In this document: piece by piece, positions 1 to 7,416 of the stretch
Layout of the letters: every line of letters begins with the position of its first letter
Position numbering within the stretch: the first letter of the stretch is position 1
Virus record (IMG/VR): IMGVR_UViG_3300030406_002810
Coordinates: 1 to 29,124 of that record
Origin: a virus
Strand: one strand, 5' to 3'
DNA length: 29,124 nucleotides
Program-made: the position numbers and the translations under genes
Notes under the pieces: generated by a model
The model's input: only the letters and a program-made list of their open reading frames with translations
Databases searched by the model: none
What the model was told of the DNA's origin: nothing

Positions 1-865
1 CCTGAGATTTACCTATACCTGAGCCTGCACAGAATGTAGTTATCTCACCTTTTCTAATACCATGTGTTAATCTATTTAATCCTACAAAAGGATAATCAAC
101 ACTTTCATTATGTTTAGGTGTAACTAATCTTTCATACAAGTCAGACCCATCAATAATATCATCAGGTCTCCAAACCTTTGCGTCCCAAAAAGCACTAATT
201 AATTCTTTAGTACGTTTTTGTTGTAGCATTTCATTAGGGTCTTTCAAGGGTAACTTAGCTACCTTTACTTTACCTACGGGTAATATATGTGCGGCATCTT
301 GAACAGCTTGTTGTCCTACCTCGTCCATATCAAACATAAGAATAACTTCTTCAAATTTATTAAGCCATTCTAAATGACGTTTGAACATAGCTTTTGCATT
401 CTGTGCACCCGCAGGTAATGAAACAACTTGCCATTTGTTATCACCAATAACTTGGCTTACAGTCAAACAATCTATTTCACCTTCAGTAATAGTTAATTTT
501 TTACCACCATTTTGAAATAGATGTTGACCATAAAAGTTTGTAGGACTTCCAATACATTTGAAAGTTTTATCTTCAAACCTTAATTTTTGTGCAACTGGTT
601 GTCTTTCACTATTATAATAAGTTGCTATATGGCATGGTTTATTTTCACACTTACCTATTTTATACCCATATCTTTTACAAGTATCTTCATTAATACCTCT
701 AGCTTTTAAAGGAAAAAAAGAACCCTCTAAAAAATTAGAAGGTGTATGTATAACTTTATCAACAACTTTGTGAGCAGGTTTAAACTCCCCACAACTAAAA
801 CATTTTGTAGAACCATCCTTGTTTAATGCTAAAGCATCACTACTCCCACATGTTTTACAAGGCAT
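1..865 (-). CDS. T7 gp4-like DNA primase-helicase, 3' end cut by window
   Basis: Replicative primase fused to a ring helicase that makes RNA primers and unwinds DNA at the phage fork. The visible 288 residues start at an ATG behind AAGGA, which overlaps the endonuclease I stop. I see a zinc-binding motif (C3, C6, C22, C25), a Toprim domain with E128 in TEGE and the acidic DMDE at 179-182, and then the start of the RecA-like helicase with a Walker A at 280-287 (AGSGIGKS). The reading frame runs off the window just after the Walker lysine, so most of the helicase half is not visible. T7 gp4 is 566 residues, so about half is missing. In T7 a lysozyme gene (3.5) separates endonuclease I and primase; here nothing lies between them. 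Identification is from recognisable motifs in order. Confidence 0.93.
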   Translation of the reverse strand, partial: MPCKTCGSSDALALNKDGSTKCFSCGEFKPAHKVVDKVIHTPSNFLEGSFFPLKARGINEDTCKRYGYKIGKCENKPCHIATYYNSERQPVAQKLRFEDKTFKCIGSPTNFYGQHLFQNGGKKLTITEGEIDCLTVSQVIGDNKWQVVSLPAGAQNAKAMFKRHLEWLNKFEEVILMFDMDEVGQQAVQDAAHILPVGKVKVAKLPLKDPNEMLQQKRTKELISAFWDAKVWRPDDIIDGSDLYERLVTPKHNESVDYPFVGLNRLTHGIRKGEITTFCAGSGIGKSQ

Positions 866-873
866 ATGTATCC

Positions 874-1239
874 TTACAAAATCCAACTCCTTGGTATATT
901 CCTTTGACACCATTTAAAACCTTTCTTATCACACCATTGTGCGTATGTTGTTTTACTCCTTTTACTCAACCTGTTGTGTGCATTCATAAAACAAAATCTA
1001 ATATCTACTTCAGGGTGAGCTTGTTTAATCTTCAAATGCTTTGACCTATCTGCTCCAGTAAAGTAACCTTTAACTTCAATAATAATTCCATTAGGTAAAA
1101 TAAAATCAGGCTTATACTTTCTTTCTACAATGTAGGGTAAAGAAAGTGATTCGTAGGAAAAGGCGACACCCTCTTTTGATAAAGCGTCAGCCACCATTTC
1201 CTCGAACCTAGACCTATATTTATTAGAAGTTTGGGGCAT
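874..1239 (-). CDS. T7 gp3-like endonuclease I (Holliday junction resolvase)
   Basis: Resolves branched DNA and, in T7, helps degrade host DNA. The 121-residue product carries the family's PD-(D/E)xK-like active site: E13 in RSRFEEM, D45 in KPDFILPNG, then E55 and K57 in IEVKG. These match T7 E20, D55, E65 and K67 in order and spacing. The frame is open further upstream to 1323, but the ATG at 1239 gives the family's usual N-terminus and overlaps the end of the ssDNA-binding protein gene by 17 bases, which suggests translational coupling. The overlap falls where that gene encodes its acidic tail. The primase ribosome-binding site overlaps its stop codon. Confidence 0.92.
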   Translation of the reverse strand: MPQTSNKYRSRFEEMVADALSKEGVAFSYESLSLPYIVERKYKPDFILPNGIIIEVKGYFTGADRSKHLKIKQAHPEVDIRFCFMNAHNRLSKRSKTTYAQWCDKKGFKWCQRNIPRSWIL

Positions 1240-1795
1240 CCTCGATGACCACTTCTTCAAAACTTTCGCCTTGTGTAAAGCCTGACTCCTTACTAAAACC
1301 ATGACCACTTGTAGTGTATTCAACTAGTTCAAGTATTTGAGCGGCTTTCAAACGAAGTGTATAACCAAAGCCTTGACTTGGTACATGCCAAAAATATGGT
1401 TGTACCGATAGTTTTATCTTAGACCCTGAACCAATGTTGGGCTCATTGGTTATTGGTTGTACATCTGCGTCATACAAAGCAATTTTAAACTCAATCACAT
1501 CGCCTTGTTTTGATGTAGTTTTTGCAACTTGCTTTGCATTTATTTCATGTTCACCCTCTGCATTAATACGCACAGGTTCTATTGCTTTTTTAATTGCATC
1601 CTTGCCTTGAGCAATACAATACTTGTGATACTCTTGCTCAATCAAAGGTTGTAGTTGAGCTCTGAAAGCATTGTAGTCTTCTTCACTCACTATTAATTTA
1701 CAACTAAACAATCCATCAGGATTGAATTTTGTATCAGGCTTTACTAGTTTTGGGTAAACCGCTTTGCCTGCGGGTGTTGCTATGGTATTAGCCAT
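1223..1795 (-). CDS. T7 gp2.5-like single-stranded DNA-binding protein
   Basis: Coats single-stranded DNA during replication and recombination and contacts polymerase and primase-helicase through its C-terminal tail. The product is 190 residues (T7 gp2.5 is 232). The N-terminus MANTIATPAGKAVYPKLVKP, the central beta-rich region with KIKLSVQPYFW, and an acidic tail ending in EDAPNF with a terminal aromatic residue fit the gp2.5/DUF2815 type. The ribosome-binding site is GGAGGAATTATT before ATG. It lies directly after the methyltransferase gene and overlaps endonuclease I, so it belongs to the replication operon. Confidence 0.87.
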   Translation of the reverse strand: MANTIATPAGKAVYPKLVKPDTKFNPDGLFSCKLIVSEEDYNAFRAQLQPLIEQEYHKYCIAQGKDAIKKAIEPVRINAEGEHEINAKQVAKTTSKQGDVIEFKIALYDADVQPITNEPNIGSGSKIKLSVQPYFWHVPSQGFGYTLRLKAAQILELVEYTTSGHGFSKESGFTQGESFEEVVIEDAPNF

Positions 1796-1811
1796 AATAA
1801 TTCCTCCATTG

Positions 1812-2645
1812 TTATGTTATATCCTCGCACCTTACGAGAAATCTATTATATAATGTTACAAAAGCTTTCATCACTACTTGTGGTTGACATCCATTTCCCA
1901 ACAACCTAAGTCTGTCCAACCTACAGTCAACCCCATAAGTTGTTCTACCCAATTTGGATTTAGTTCTTGGTTCTTCCCAGTTGAATTGGTCTTCGTTTTG
2001 TCTTGCGACAACATTCCTTTTCTCGCCAACGCACTCAAACAAGTCGTTGCTTGACTGTTTCCTTTCAACGCATATTTTTGTTCGTCGCTTGCCACTGGTG
2101 TTGGATAATTTTTTAATTCCAAAGACGAACACTCTTTGCCTTTGGTGCGGGTAGCCGACTTCAGACGAAGAGAATATTCCTGCTGTTGCTTGGTAACCCA
2201 ATCTTTCCAAGTCTGACAAGACATACTGGAGAACTGATTGTCCTTCTGCTGTTCTGCTTGAGATAATTCCTTTGACGTTTTCAAAGAAAACTGAAGTTGG
2301 GTTGCATTGTTCAATTCCTTTACTGATGAAGGGATAGATGTGCCTATCATCATTAACTCCTTTTCTAAGTCCTGACGAACTGAATGATTGGCAAGGAAAT
2401 CCCGCTGACAAAATAGATACTTTTCCAAAAAACTTTTTATAAGGGAAGGTTTTAACATCCGAGTAGATAGGTGCCGCATCCAACTGTTCGCTTTCCATCT
2501 TCTGAAGCAAGTTACAGATGGCATATGCTTCCCTCTCCACGTAACAAATTGTTCGCAAAGTTGGCAGAATTTTTTTAAGTCCGATTCCGATTCCATCGTA
2601 TCCTGAGCAGATTGAAAGGTGTGTAATTGCTTTGGTAGTATCCAC
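1812..2645 (-). CDS. C5-cytosine DNA methyltransferase (Dcm/HhaI type)
   Basis: Transfers a methyl group from S-adenosylmethionine to carbon 5 of cytosine in a specific DNA site. Motifs appear in the normal order: motif I around SICSGYDGIGIGL (11-23), catalytic Cys85 in GFPCQSF (motif IV), FENV at 121-124 (motif VI), QRQR at 168-171 (motif VIII) and DRLRLLGNG (motif IX, ending near 252). The target-recognition stretch between motifs VIII and IX is only about 60 residues. All catalytic elements look intact. It starts with GTG behind AGGGAGA, 17 bases after the RNA polymerase gene. No restriction endonuclease is visible, so it probably modifies phage DNA against host restriction; that role is inferred. 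A long overlapping frame inside it is a shadow. Confidence 0.93.
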   Translation of the reverse strand: MDTTKAITHLSICSGYDGIGIGLKKILPTLRTICYVEREAYAICNLLQKMESEQLDAAPIYSDVKTFPYKKFFGKVSILSAGFPCQSFSSSGLRKGVNDDRHIYPFISKGIEQCNPTSVFFENVKGIISSRTAEGQSVLQYVLSDLERLGYQATAGIFSSSEVGYPHQRQRVFVFGIKKLSNTSGKRRTKICVERKQSSNDLFECVGEKRNVVARQNEDQFNWEEPRTKSKLGRTTYGVDCRLDRLRLLGNGCQPQVVMKAFVTLYNRFLVRCEDIT

Positions 2646-2664
2646 ATAAATCTCCCTAAATTAT

Positions 2665-5100
2665 CTATGAAAAAAAGTATTTACTGTTTAAAACTTCTTT
2701 AGCTTCAAACACACCATATTTTGGTGGTTCAGGTATGTCAAGCTCTTTATGTTTGTTTTGTAATTGTTTTTTAAAATCTCTTAATAAATCAACGTTAAAT
2801 ATATTTACAGTTTGTTCTCTAAGTATTTTTGAAAACAACTCACAGTTATTTGAATGGGTTCCAAAAGAATCATGTATCATACTAAAATCATATATGCCTT
2901 GTTTGTTTGCTTCAATAACACTTTTTGTTAACAAAGAAGCGTCAAGACTGTGAACAAAGTTTGGACTGATACCATTTCTTTGTGAACGTTTACACAAAGA
3001 ATCTGTATGGTGTTTAAATTTTACCCACGTAGCTTTACCACTTATTTTTGTTTTTACTGATTGTCTTGAAAAAGATTTATAATCTTGTAACACAGGAAAA
3101 CCTGTAGGTGTAACCCAAGTTATATCTACATTATTATCTGTACATATTTCAGATACTTTTTTAAGCCAGTTCATACATTGCGTAGGTTTATCTAATACTT
3201 CATTGATTGAATCCCACACATGTCTTGCTAAATAGCCAGTTACTTTATAACGATTAGCTTCTGAAAAAGGGTTTGCTCTTCTTTCTTTTCGTAAACAATC
3301 CTGATACCATTCATCTACATAAGAACGACAAGAATAAAATGTACCGCCATATGGATAGACCATTGTTGGACGCTTAGCTAATTTTCTATCAATACCAAAA
3401 GTAAGCCATGCTGTAGCAATATCATCTCCTAAAATTTTATCGCTTTCTAATTTTTGTATTACTCTTTTAGATACTTCTCCATAAATATCTTGTGGTGAAT
3501 CGGTAGGAGCTACGTTAGTGGCGTAGGCTCCTACTTCATCACGCATTAGGAGGGAGAGTAGTTGCAAACCATTATTTGTGGCATCCATAGACACTGGTAA
3601 ATGTGTAGTAAGTTTACCTTCACGTGTCCATGTTGCCCATTCAAAACACCAAGCTAAAAACTGCCAAGGTTTATCAGCATCAACATAATCTTTATAAGTT
3701 ATTGGATTATCAGCAATCGCTTGTGCTTGTTTTGTAAAATCATATGCCCATTGTTCTCTTTCATTAAGAGTTACTTTATCATTACCAAATGTATTTGCAC
3801 CATGGATAGCTAACCAACGTGCTTGTTCTTTTGTTTTTAATTTCATTGGACGATTAAATTCAAGTAAAGCTCTACTTGGGTCATTACCCTGAATGCCTAA
3901 AAAACTTGGAATGTTATATATTCTACCTCTAAAATCACATTGAGATGGATAAAAGAAACGCACATCTCTAAATTTATCAGCAAGATGTAATGTTTTAGCT
4001 ATTAACAATCGTCTAGATTTAGTTGATAAATTTAAATCATATATCTTTGCTGCTTGTCTTCTCCATTCTCTATTTGATTCTTCATTTGTTTTTATGTCAT
4101 TTGGTACTGGAGGAAACTCTTCGTCTTTTCTGTTTGGAACATCACCTATAATTAAATTATTATCCCAAGACCACTTCATCACATCTAACACTTTTTTATT
4201 AACTTGCCATGGTGTTTGTTGTATTAAGTTTACTGCTTCCATTGGTTCATTCAATGGTTCAGTTATGTTACGTAAGTAATCCATATTAGTTGTTTTTATA
4301 AAAGGAACATGAGGTAAATATAAAGTAGCTTCATCGTATCCACCATCCCATACATTCTTCCAATCTTTAGGTACATCTATGGTAGGTAACCAAAAAGGTT
4401 CCATGAGTTCTCTGTCTGTATTAAAGTCTTCAATCCATTTTAATAATTCAGGTGTAGCTCCAACATATCTTGTTTGTTTCATTCTTTTTTTGTTAGAGTT
4501 TTTCTTTTCTAATATGTATGTATATTCAATCAAACTTGTAGACATACGTAACAATTCTACCATGTTCAATCCCATATTCATTTTGTCACGTAGGTTCCAT
4601 TTATTCCAATCTTCTTTACCACGTTTTTCTGCTTCGTGTTTCATAGAACCACGTACATGTCTTATCTTTGCTTTACTTCCTTTTCTTCTAGCTGCTCCAA
4701 GAAGTATACCTTCTGCTTTTTCTTCATTTGTAGCACAAAGAAAACGACATCTTAATTCATCTTCTATTCTTGCACCAAGATAAACAGCTACTTGAGATAA
4801 AGGACGTTTACGAGATATACTATCGATAATAGCTTTGATAGAAATAAAACCAATTATTTTAGAATCTAAATCTAAACAATCAATTTGATAGCGAGCTTTA
4901 TAATCATACCCTGATACAGTATCTTTCCAGTCTTGTATAGCTTCTACATATTTCGGAAGAGAAAAACGCATTAAACGTTGACCATGTTTACTTTCTAATT
5001 CAGCTTCTCTACTTTTTGCTGATTCAAGGTTAGAACGATAACGTCCCTTACCAAGTAAAACCATATCTTCATTTAATTGTTGTTGTGTTATATCGCTCAC
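2665..5100 (-). CDS. T7-like single-subunit DNA-directed RNA polymerase
   Basis: Transcribes the middle and late phage genes from phage promoters. At 811 residues it is slightly shorter than T7 RNA polymerase (883). Palm and fingers motifs are clear: motif A with the catalytic Asp in MDATNNGLQLL (about residue 505), motif B in RKLAKRPTMVYPYGG (about 575), and motif C with the second catalytic Asp in MIHDSFGTHS (about 743), preceded by NFVHSLDASLL. The start is GTG behind a strong AAGGAGG. Upstream lie a 53-residue ORF and a TTGACA-type promoter candidate. Downstream are the methyltransferase and replication genes, so it heads the early/middle operon. I could not identify its cognate promoter sequence by eye. 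Confidence 0.96.
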   Translation of the reverse strand: MSDITQQQLNEDMVLLGKGRYRSNLESAKSREAELESKHGQRLMRFSLPKYVEAIQDWKDTVSGYDYKARYQIDCLDLDSKIIGFISIKAIIDSISRKRPLSQVAVYLGARIEDELRCRFLCATNEEKAEGILLGAARRKGSKAKIRHVRGSMKHEAEKRGKEDWNKWNLRDKMNMGLNMVELLRMSTSLIEYTYILEKKNSNKKRMKQTRYVGATPELLKWIEDFNTDRELMEPFWLPTIDVPKDWKNVWDGGYDEATLYLPHVPFIKTTNMDYLRNITEPLNEPMEAVNLIQQTPWQVNKKVLDVMKWSWDNNLIIGDVPNRKDEEFPPVPNDIKTNEESNREWRRQAAKIYDLNLSTKSRRLLIAKTLHLADKFRDVRFFYPSQCDFRGRIYNIPSFLGIQGNDPSRALLEFNRPMKLKTKEQARWLAIHGANTFGNDKVTLNEREQWAYDFTKQAQAIADNPITYKDYVDADKPWQFLAWCFEWATWTREGKLTTHLPVSMDATNNGLQLLSLLMRDEVGAYATNVAPTDSPQDIYGEVSKRVIQKLESDKILGDDIATAWLTFGIDRKLAKRPTMVYPYGGTFYSCRSYVDEWYQDCLRKERRANPFSEANRYKVTGYLARHVWDSINEVLDKPTQCMNWLKKVSEICTDNNVDITWVTPTGFPVLQDYKSFSRQSVKTKISGKATWVKFKHHTDSLCKRSQRNGISPNFVHSLDASLLTKSVIEANKQGIYDFSMIHDSFGTHSNNCELFSKILREQTVNIFNVDLLRDFKKQLQNKHKELDIPEPPKYGVFEAKEVLNSKYFFS

Positions 5101-5162
5101 TAAACCTCCTTAATGATTCGATATAAATATATCTATTAAATAAAATCAATATTAATTTTTAA

Positions 5163-5324
5163 TTATTTTTTATCTTTAGAATATAAAACATTAATACTAT
5201 ATTGTATCCTTGAGATTTTACAGGATGGTTGTACAAGCTCCACTAAAAGCTTTTCTATAATATCTCTTATTATTTTTTTATCTTTATAATTTAAATGTTT
5301 ATTTATATCTTTTATTTCATCCAT
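5163..5324 (-). CDS. Small hypothetical protein upstream of RNA polymerase
   Basis: A 53-residue ORF, MDEIKDINKHLNYKDKKIIR onward, ending SKDKK. It is charged, probably helical, with no membrane segment and one cysteine. It ends 62 bases before the polymerase start and would be the first gene of the polymerase transcript from the promoter candidate just upstream. The Shine-Dalgarno is weak (AAAGATT). I do not recognise a family. Position suggests an early protein acting on the host or on transcription, but that is inference. Confidence 0.5.
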   Translation of the reverse strand: MDEIKDINKHLNYKDKKIIRDIIEKLLVELVQPSCKISRIQYSINVLYSKDKK

Positions 5325-5327
5325 AGC

Positions 5328-5370
5328 TAATCTTTAAGATTACTTTGTGTTTTCTCTATGTCAATCTTAA
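5328..5370 (-). promoter_or_regulatory. Candidate promoter with palindromic operator for the polymerase operon
   Basis: Read on the minus strand, a perfect TTGACA -35 hexamer (about 5357-5362) is followed 16 bases later by TAATCT. That -10-like segment falls inside a perfect 15-base palindrome, TAATCTTTAAGATTA (plus strand 5328-5342). A related half-site AATCTTAA lies at 5363-5370 just upstream of the -35. A repressor-type site over a host-type promoter driving the 53-residue ORF and RNA polymerase is a reasonable reading; no binding protein is identified. Confidence 0.45.
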
Positions 5371-5381
5371 AATAAAAAAAG

Positions 5382-5419
5382 TTGCGTCGGTATGTTAAAT
5401 CTTGCGTCGGTATGTTAAA
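5382..5419. repeat. Two tandem 18-bp direct repeats, 20-bp period
   Basis: TTGCGTCGGTATGTTAAA occurs at 5382-5399 and again, identical, at 5402-5419. The 20-base spacing is about two helical turns, so a protein would meet both copies on the same face. They sit upstream of the -35 element of the polymerase promoter candidate and are GC-richer than the DNA around them. I saw no other copies in the window. They could be regulator sites or iterons. Confidence 0.75.
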
Positions 5420-5446
5420 AAAATTTTTACAAAAAAAAATTAAAAA

Positions 5447-5476
5447 GTCACCAGGATTCGATAAAAAAATATCGAT
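5447..5476. repeat. Module-border direct repeat, left copy
   Basis: A 30-base stretch beginning GTCACCAGGATTCGATAAAA recurs at 8992-9021 in the same orientation with 27 of 30 bases identical. The two copies lie outside the outermost genes of the converging module. They may be recombination remnants, an ancient duplication around an insertion, or paired binding sites. Confidence 0.6.
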
Positions 5477-5512
5477 AAAAATATATCGATAAAAATATAT
5501 CGATAAAAAAAT
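5457..5512. repeat. 4 x 14-bp tandem array (ATCGATAAAAATAT type)
   Basis: Four head-to-tail 14-base units: TTCGATAAAAAAAT (5457-5470), ATCGATAAAAATAT (5471-5484), the same again (5485-5498) and ATCGATAAAAAAAT (5499-5512). Each contains the palindrome ATCGAT or a one-base variant. A single related unit occurs on the other side of the module at 9002-9021. Iteron-like arrays beside AT-rich DNA are typical of replication origins; there is no spacer structure, so it is not a CRISPR. Confidence 0.8.
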
Positions 5513-5521
5513 TTTTAATCA

Positions 5522-5620
5522 CCAGGTAACAATTTTGTAATTTTTTAAAAACTAATTTTAAATGAAAGATTAAGAAAAAATAAAAAATAATTTTAAAAAT
5601 CATTTGAAAAAAGTTTTTAA
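5522..5620. repeat. Module-border inverted repeat, left arm
   Basis: Two blocks match the reverse complement of the right border in the same order: CCAGGTAACAATTTTGTAA (5522-5540) against 8982-9000, 18 of 19 identical, and 5595-5620 against 8933-8958, 24 of 26 identical. Poly-A/T content lowers the weight of the second match, but the first contains non-trivial sequence. Both arms point into the module. Confidence 0.55.
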
Positions 5621-5756
5621 TTTTTTTTGGTTCATTTTTTACCCTGCTGTAATTTTTTGAAACCTGCTGTTTAAAAAAAATAATTTTAAAAAAAATATTT
5701 TTGCTTATTAAAAAAAGATTTAAACTTTTTAAAACTTAAAAATAGGAGCGGTTCAA

Positions 5757-6287
5757 ATGGTTACAAATAACATATATAAATTAAAACGTTATCTAAATTC
5801 ATTCGGTTATTTCGATTCAAAAGTTGTTCAAAATAGGTTGAATATAGTTAAGCGTTTAAAAGTAGATATTAAAAAAGAAAAAGGCTTTTTTAAAGTTTCT
5901 TTAAAATTAGATAATAAGAAATTTTTAAAAGAGTTTTCTTACATTTCCGATTGTGAAAAAGACGCATTCAAACAAGGGCAAGAATTTAAAAAACAAGTTG
6001 TTGTTTTATGGGTTAAATCAAGCGGTGTTCTTACAAAACCAATTGACTTAATGAAATATGCAAATCGACAAGATAGCATTTTTACACATTTAAATCGGCA
6101 AGATAGCATCTTTGAAAACGTTTGTTTAAATTGCAATTTGTATCCAGTCGTTGAAACTATATTTAATAAAATTTTTATACCTGATGATTTAAACAGATAT
6201 GTAAATGAGTATATGATTTCTGGTATTTGTTTAGATTGTCAAAATGAAGTATTTAAAAGGGAAGGCGTTGACCATGAAAACAATTAA
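5757..6287 (+). CDS. Zinc-knuckle-like hypothetical protein with 10-residue duplication
   Basis: A 176-residue protein of unrecognised family. Its N-terminal two thirds are Lys-rich (YKLKRYLNSFGYFDSKVV onward). In the middle a 10-residue unit starting NRQDSIF is directly duplicated, matching a 30-base period at 6062-6113. The C-terminal part has two cysteine pairs, CLNC and CLDC, about 35 residues apart, a likely four-cysteine zinc site. The start has a good ribosome-binding site (AGGAGCGG). Its stop overlaps the next ATG by 14 bases, so it is coupled to the gp88-like gene. It is the first gene of the rightward arm. A nucleic-acid-binding regulator or replication protein would fit, but this is inference. 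Confidence 0.7.
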   Translation: MVTNNIYKLKRYLNSFGYFDSKVVQNRLNIVKRLKVDIKKEKGFFKVSLKLDNKKFLKEFSYISDCEKDAFKQGQEFKKQVVVLWVKSSGVLTKPIDLMKYANRQDSIFTHLNRQDSIFENVCLNCNLYPVVETIFNKIFIPDDLNRYVNEYMISGICLDCQNEVFKREGVDHENN

Positions 6288-6912
6288 AGAATTAGAGCAA
6301 TCAATCGGCGGTCTTTCAAAGCCTTCTAAAATGCCTTGTTATGGGTTCAGCTTGCCCGCTTCCGCTTGCAAGATTGGAGCTCTATTGATGAACGTTGAAA
6401 ACTCAACTTGTAAAGGCTGTTACGCCTTTAAAAATAGATACTCTTTTAATGTTGTTCAAAACGCTTTGAATAGACGTTTAAACATTCTTTTAGAAGACGT
6501 TGATAAATGGCGTATCAATATAACTGAGTTAATCAGGAGAAAAGAAAAGAGCGGTTTTTTTCGGTGGCATGATTCAGGCGATTTGCAAAGTTATGAGCAT
6601 TTATCCGCTATTGTCAGAATAGCCATAGATTTGCCGAAAATTCGCTTTTGGTTGCCTACTCGAGAATATGGGCTAGTTAATGAATATATCGCTAAAAATG
6701 GCAATTTACCGCCTAATTTGACCATTAGGCTATCAGCCTATTTAAATGATAGCTACGCACCAAATATAAAGGGTTTAAAAACGTCATCAGTTAGCGATAA
6801 AAAACCGCTTATTGGCTGGAGTTGTAAAGCCCCGCAAAATTTCGGCAAATGCGGAACATGTCGGGCTTGCTGGTCTAAAAAAATTAAAAACGTTGTTTAT
6901 AAAAAACATTAA
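6274..6912 (+). CDS. gp88-like cysteine-rich phage/plasmid protein
   Basis: 212 residues from the ATG at 6274, which follows AAAGGGAAGG and overlaps the previous stop; the frame is also open for ten residues upstream. Cysteines cluster at both ends: a KMPCYGFSLPASACK block, then STCKGCYAFKNRYS, and at the C-terminus WSCKAPQNFGKCGTCRACW. The middle has FRWHDSGDLQS followed by RFWLPTRE. This layout (Cys block, CYA, W/R-x-H-x-SGD, T-R) resembles the 'gene product 88' family found in phages and plasmids, whose role is not established. The cysteines suggest a metal or iron-sulphur site. Family assignment is from memory of motifs and is moderate. Confidence 0.6.
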   Translation: MKTIKELEQSIGGLSKPSKMPCYGFSLPASACKIGALLMNVENSTCKGCYAFKNRYSFNVVQNALNRRLNILLEDVDKWRINITELIRRKEKSGFFRWHDSGDLQSYEHLSAIVRIAIDLPKIRFWLPTREYGLVNEYIAKNGNLPPNLTIRLSAYLNDSYAPNIKGLKTSSVSDKKPLIGWSCKAPQNFGKCGTCRACWSKKIKNVVYKKH

Positions 6913-6933
6913 AATTAGAAGGGATAAAAAAAA

Positions 6934-7155
6934 ATGAAATTAAAAGAATTAGAAGAACTTACATTGGAATATGTAAAGGATAAAAATTTATCGTTACCGC
7001 TTGATTTAACAAACGATAATATAAGAAAAAATTTTATAAGTTATTTAACTAAAAATAATGTATCTTTAAAAGATAGGATTTCCTTGTTGATGGGAAATTT
7101 TGAAGCATTTGAAGATGAAGAAGCAAAGGAGAAAAAATGGCAAAATATAGTGTAA
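6934..7155 (+). CDS. Small acidic hypothetical protein
   Basis: 73 residues, MKLKELEELTLEYVKDKNLS onward, with an acidic tail (EAFEDEEAKEKKW). It has a clear AGAAGGGA ribosome-binding site, and its end overlaps the start of the following small gene by 19 bases. It is predicted soluble and helical. No family recognised. It is part of the rightward operon with the zinc-knuckle and gp88-like genes; the short overlapping spacing supports co-expression. Confidence 0.6.
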   Translation: MKLKELEELTLEYVKDKNLSLPLDLTNDNIRKNFISYLTKNNVSLKDRISLLMGNFEAFEDEEAKEKKWQNIV

Positions 7156-7307
7156 TATTTACTGGTTGCGTTGAAGTTGAAGATGCGTCTTCAGAAGAGA
7201 GTGCAATTGCATATGTTAGAAATTATATAATAGATTCAGGTATATTAGAATATGAAGCTGAAAAAGTTAAAGACGATGAAGAAGCAGAAGACGAATTGAT
7301 ACTTTAA
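7137..7307 (+). CDS. Small acidic hypothetical protein, last gene of rightward arm
   Basis: A 56-residue ORF starting MAKYSVIFTGCVEVEDASSE and ending in a strongly acidic stretch (DDEEAEDELIL). The ATG follows GGAGAAAA, inside the end of the previous gene. The N-terminal pattern of alternating hydrophobic residues, then a helix (EESAIAYVRNYII), looks like a compact alpha/beta fold. The family is not recognised. The terminator for this transcript begins about 37 bases after its stop. Acidic mini-proteins in phages are sometimes DNA mimics, but nothing specific shows that here. Confidence 0.6.
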   Translation: MAKYSVIFTGCVEVEDASSEESAIAYVRNYIIDSGILEYEAEKVKDDEEAEDELIL

Positions 7308-7343
7308 AATTCAATTAAAAATAACTTTTAAAGTAACCACAAA

Positions 7344-7371
7344 AAAGCCCTTAAAATAAATTAAGGGCTTT
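7344..7371. terminator. Bidirectional intrinsic terminator between converging genes
   Basis: A perfect 11-base-pair stem, AAAGCCCTTAA against TTAAGGGCTTT, with a six-base AATAAA loop. A-tracts on the left and T-rich DNA on the right let it work on both strands. It separates the rightward genes ending at 7307 from the leftward DUF932 gene ending at 7417. A second, weaker hairpin (AGCTTAA/TTAAGCT, about 7402-7419) overlaps the DUF932 stop. Confidence 0.88.
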
Positions 7372-7416
7372 CGCATTTAGTTTTTTATAAGCCTACGCAA
7401 CCGCAAGCTTAAGGCA

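Larger units (their letters stand above)
5325..5756. other. Long repeat-rich, extremely AT-rich intergenic region
   Basis: 432 bases without a credible gene, between the leftward polymerase operon and the rightward module genes. It holds the 15-base palindrome, two 18-bp repeats, the 4 x 14 bp array, two TCACCAGG copies (5448-5455, 5519-5526) bracketing that array, and two CCTGCTGT copies (5643-5650, 5663-5670), again 20 bases apart. From 5530 to 5745 it is almost pure A/T, so duplex melting should be easy. It may be both a divergent control region and a replication origin. Confidence 0.6.

Noticed and set aside
1874-2647. 257-codon frame overlapping the methyltransferase gene on the same strand
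   Set aside because: It is an alternative frame of a gene with all C5-methyltransferase motifs; its translation has no recognisable domain.
4379-4783. 134-codon plus-strand frame inside the polymerase gene
   Set aside because: Antisense shadow of conserved RNA polymerase coding sequence.
5457-5512. Possible CRISPR-like array
   Set aside because: Units are 14 bases, head to tail, with no spacers and no cas genes.
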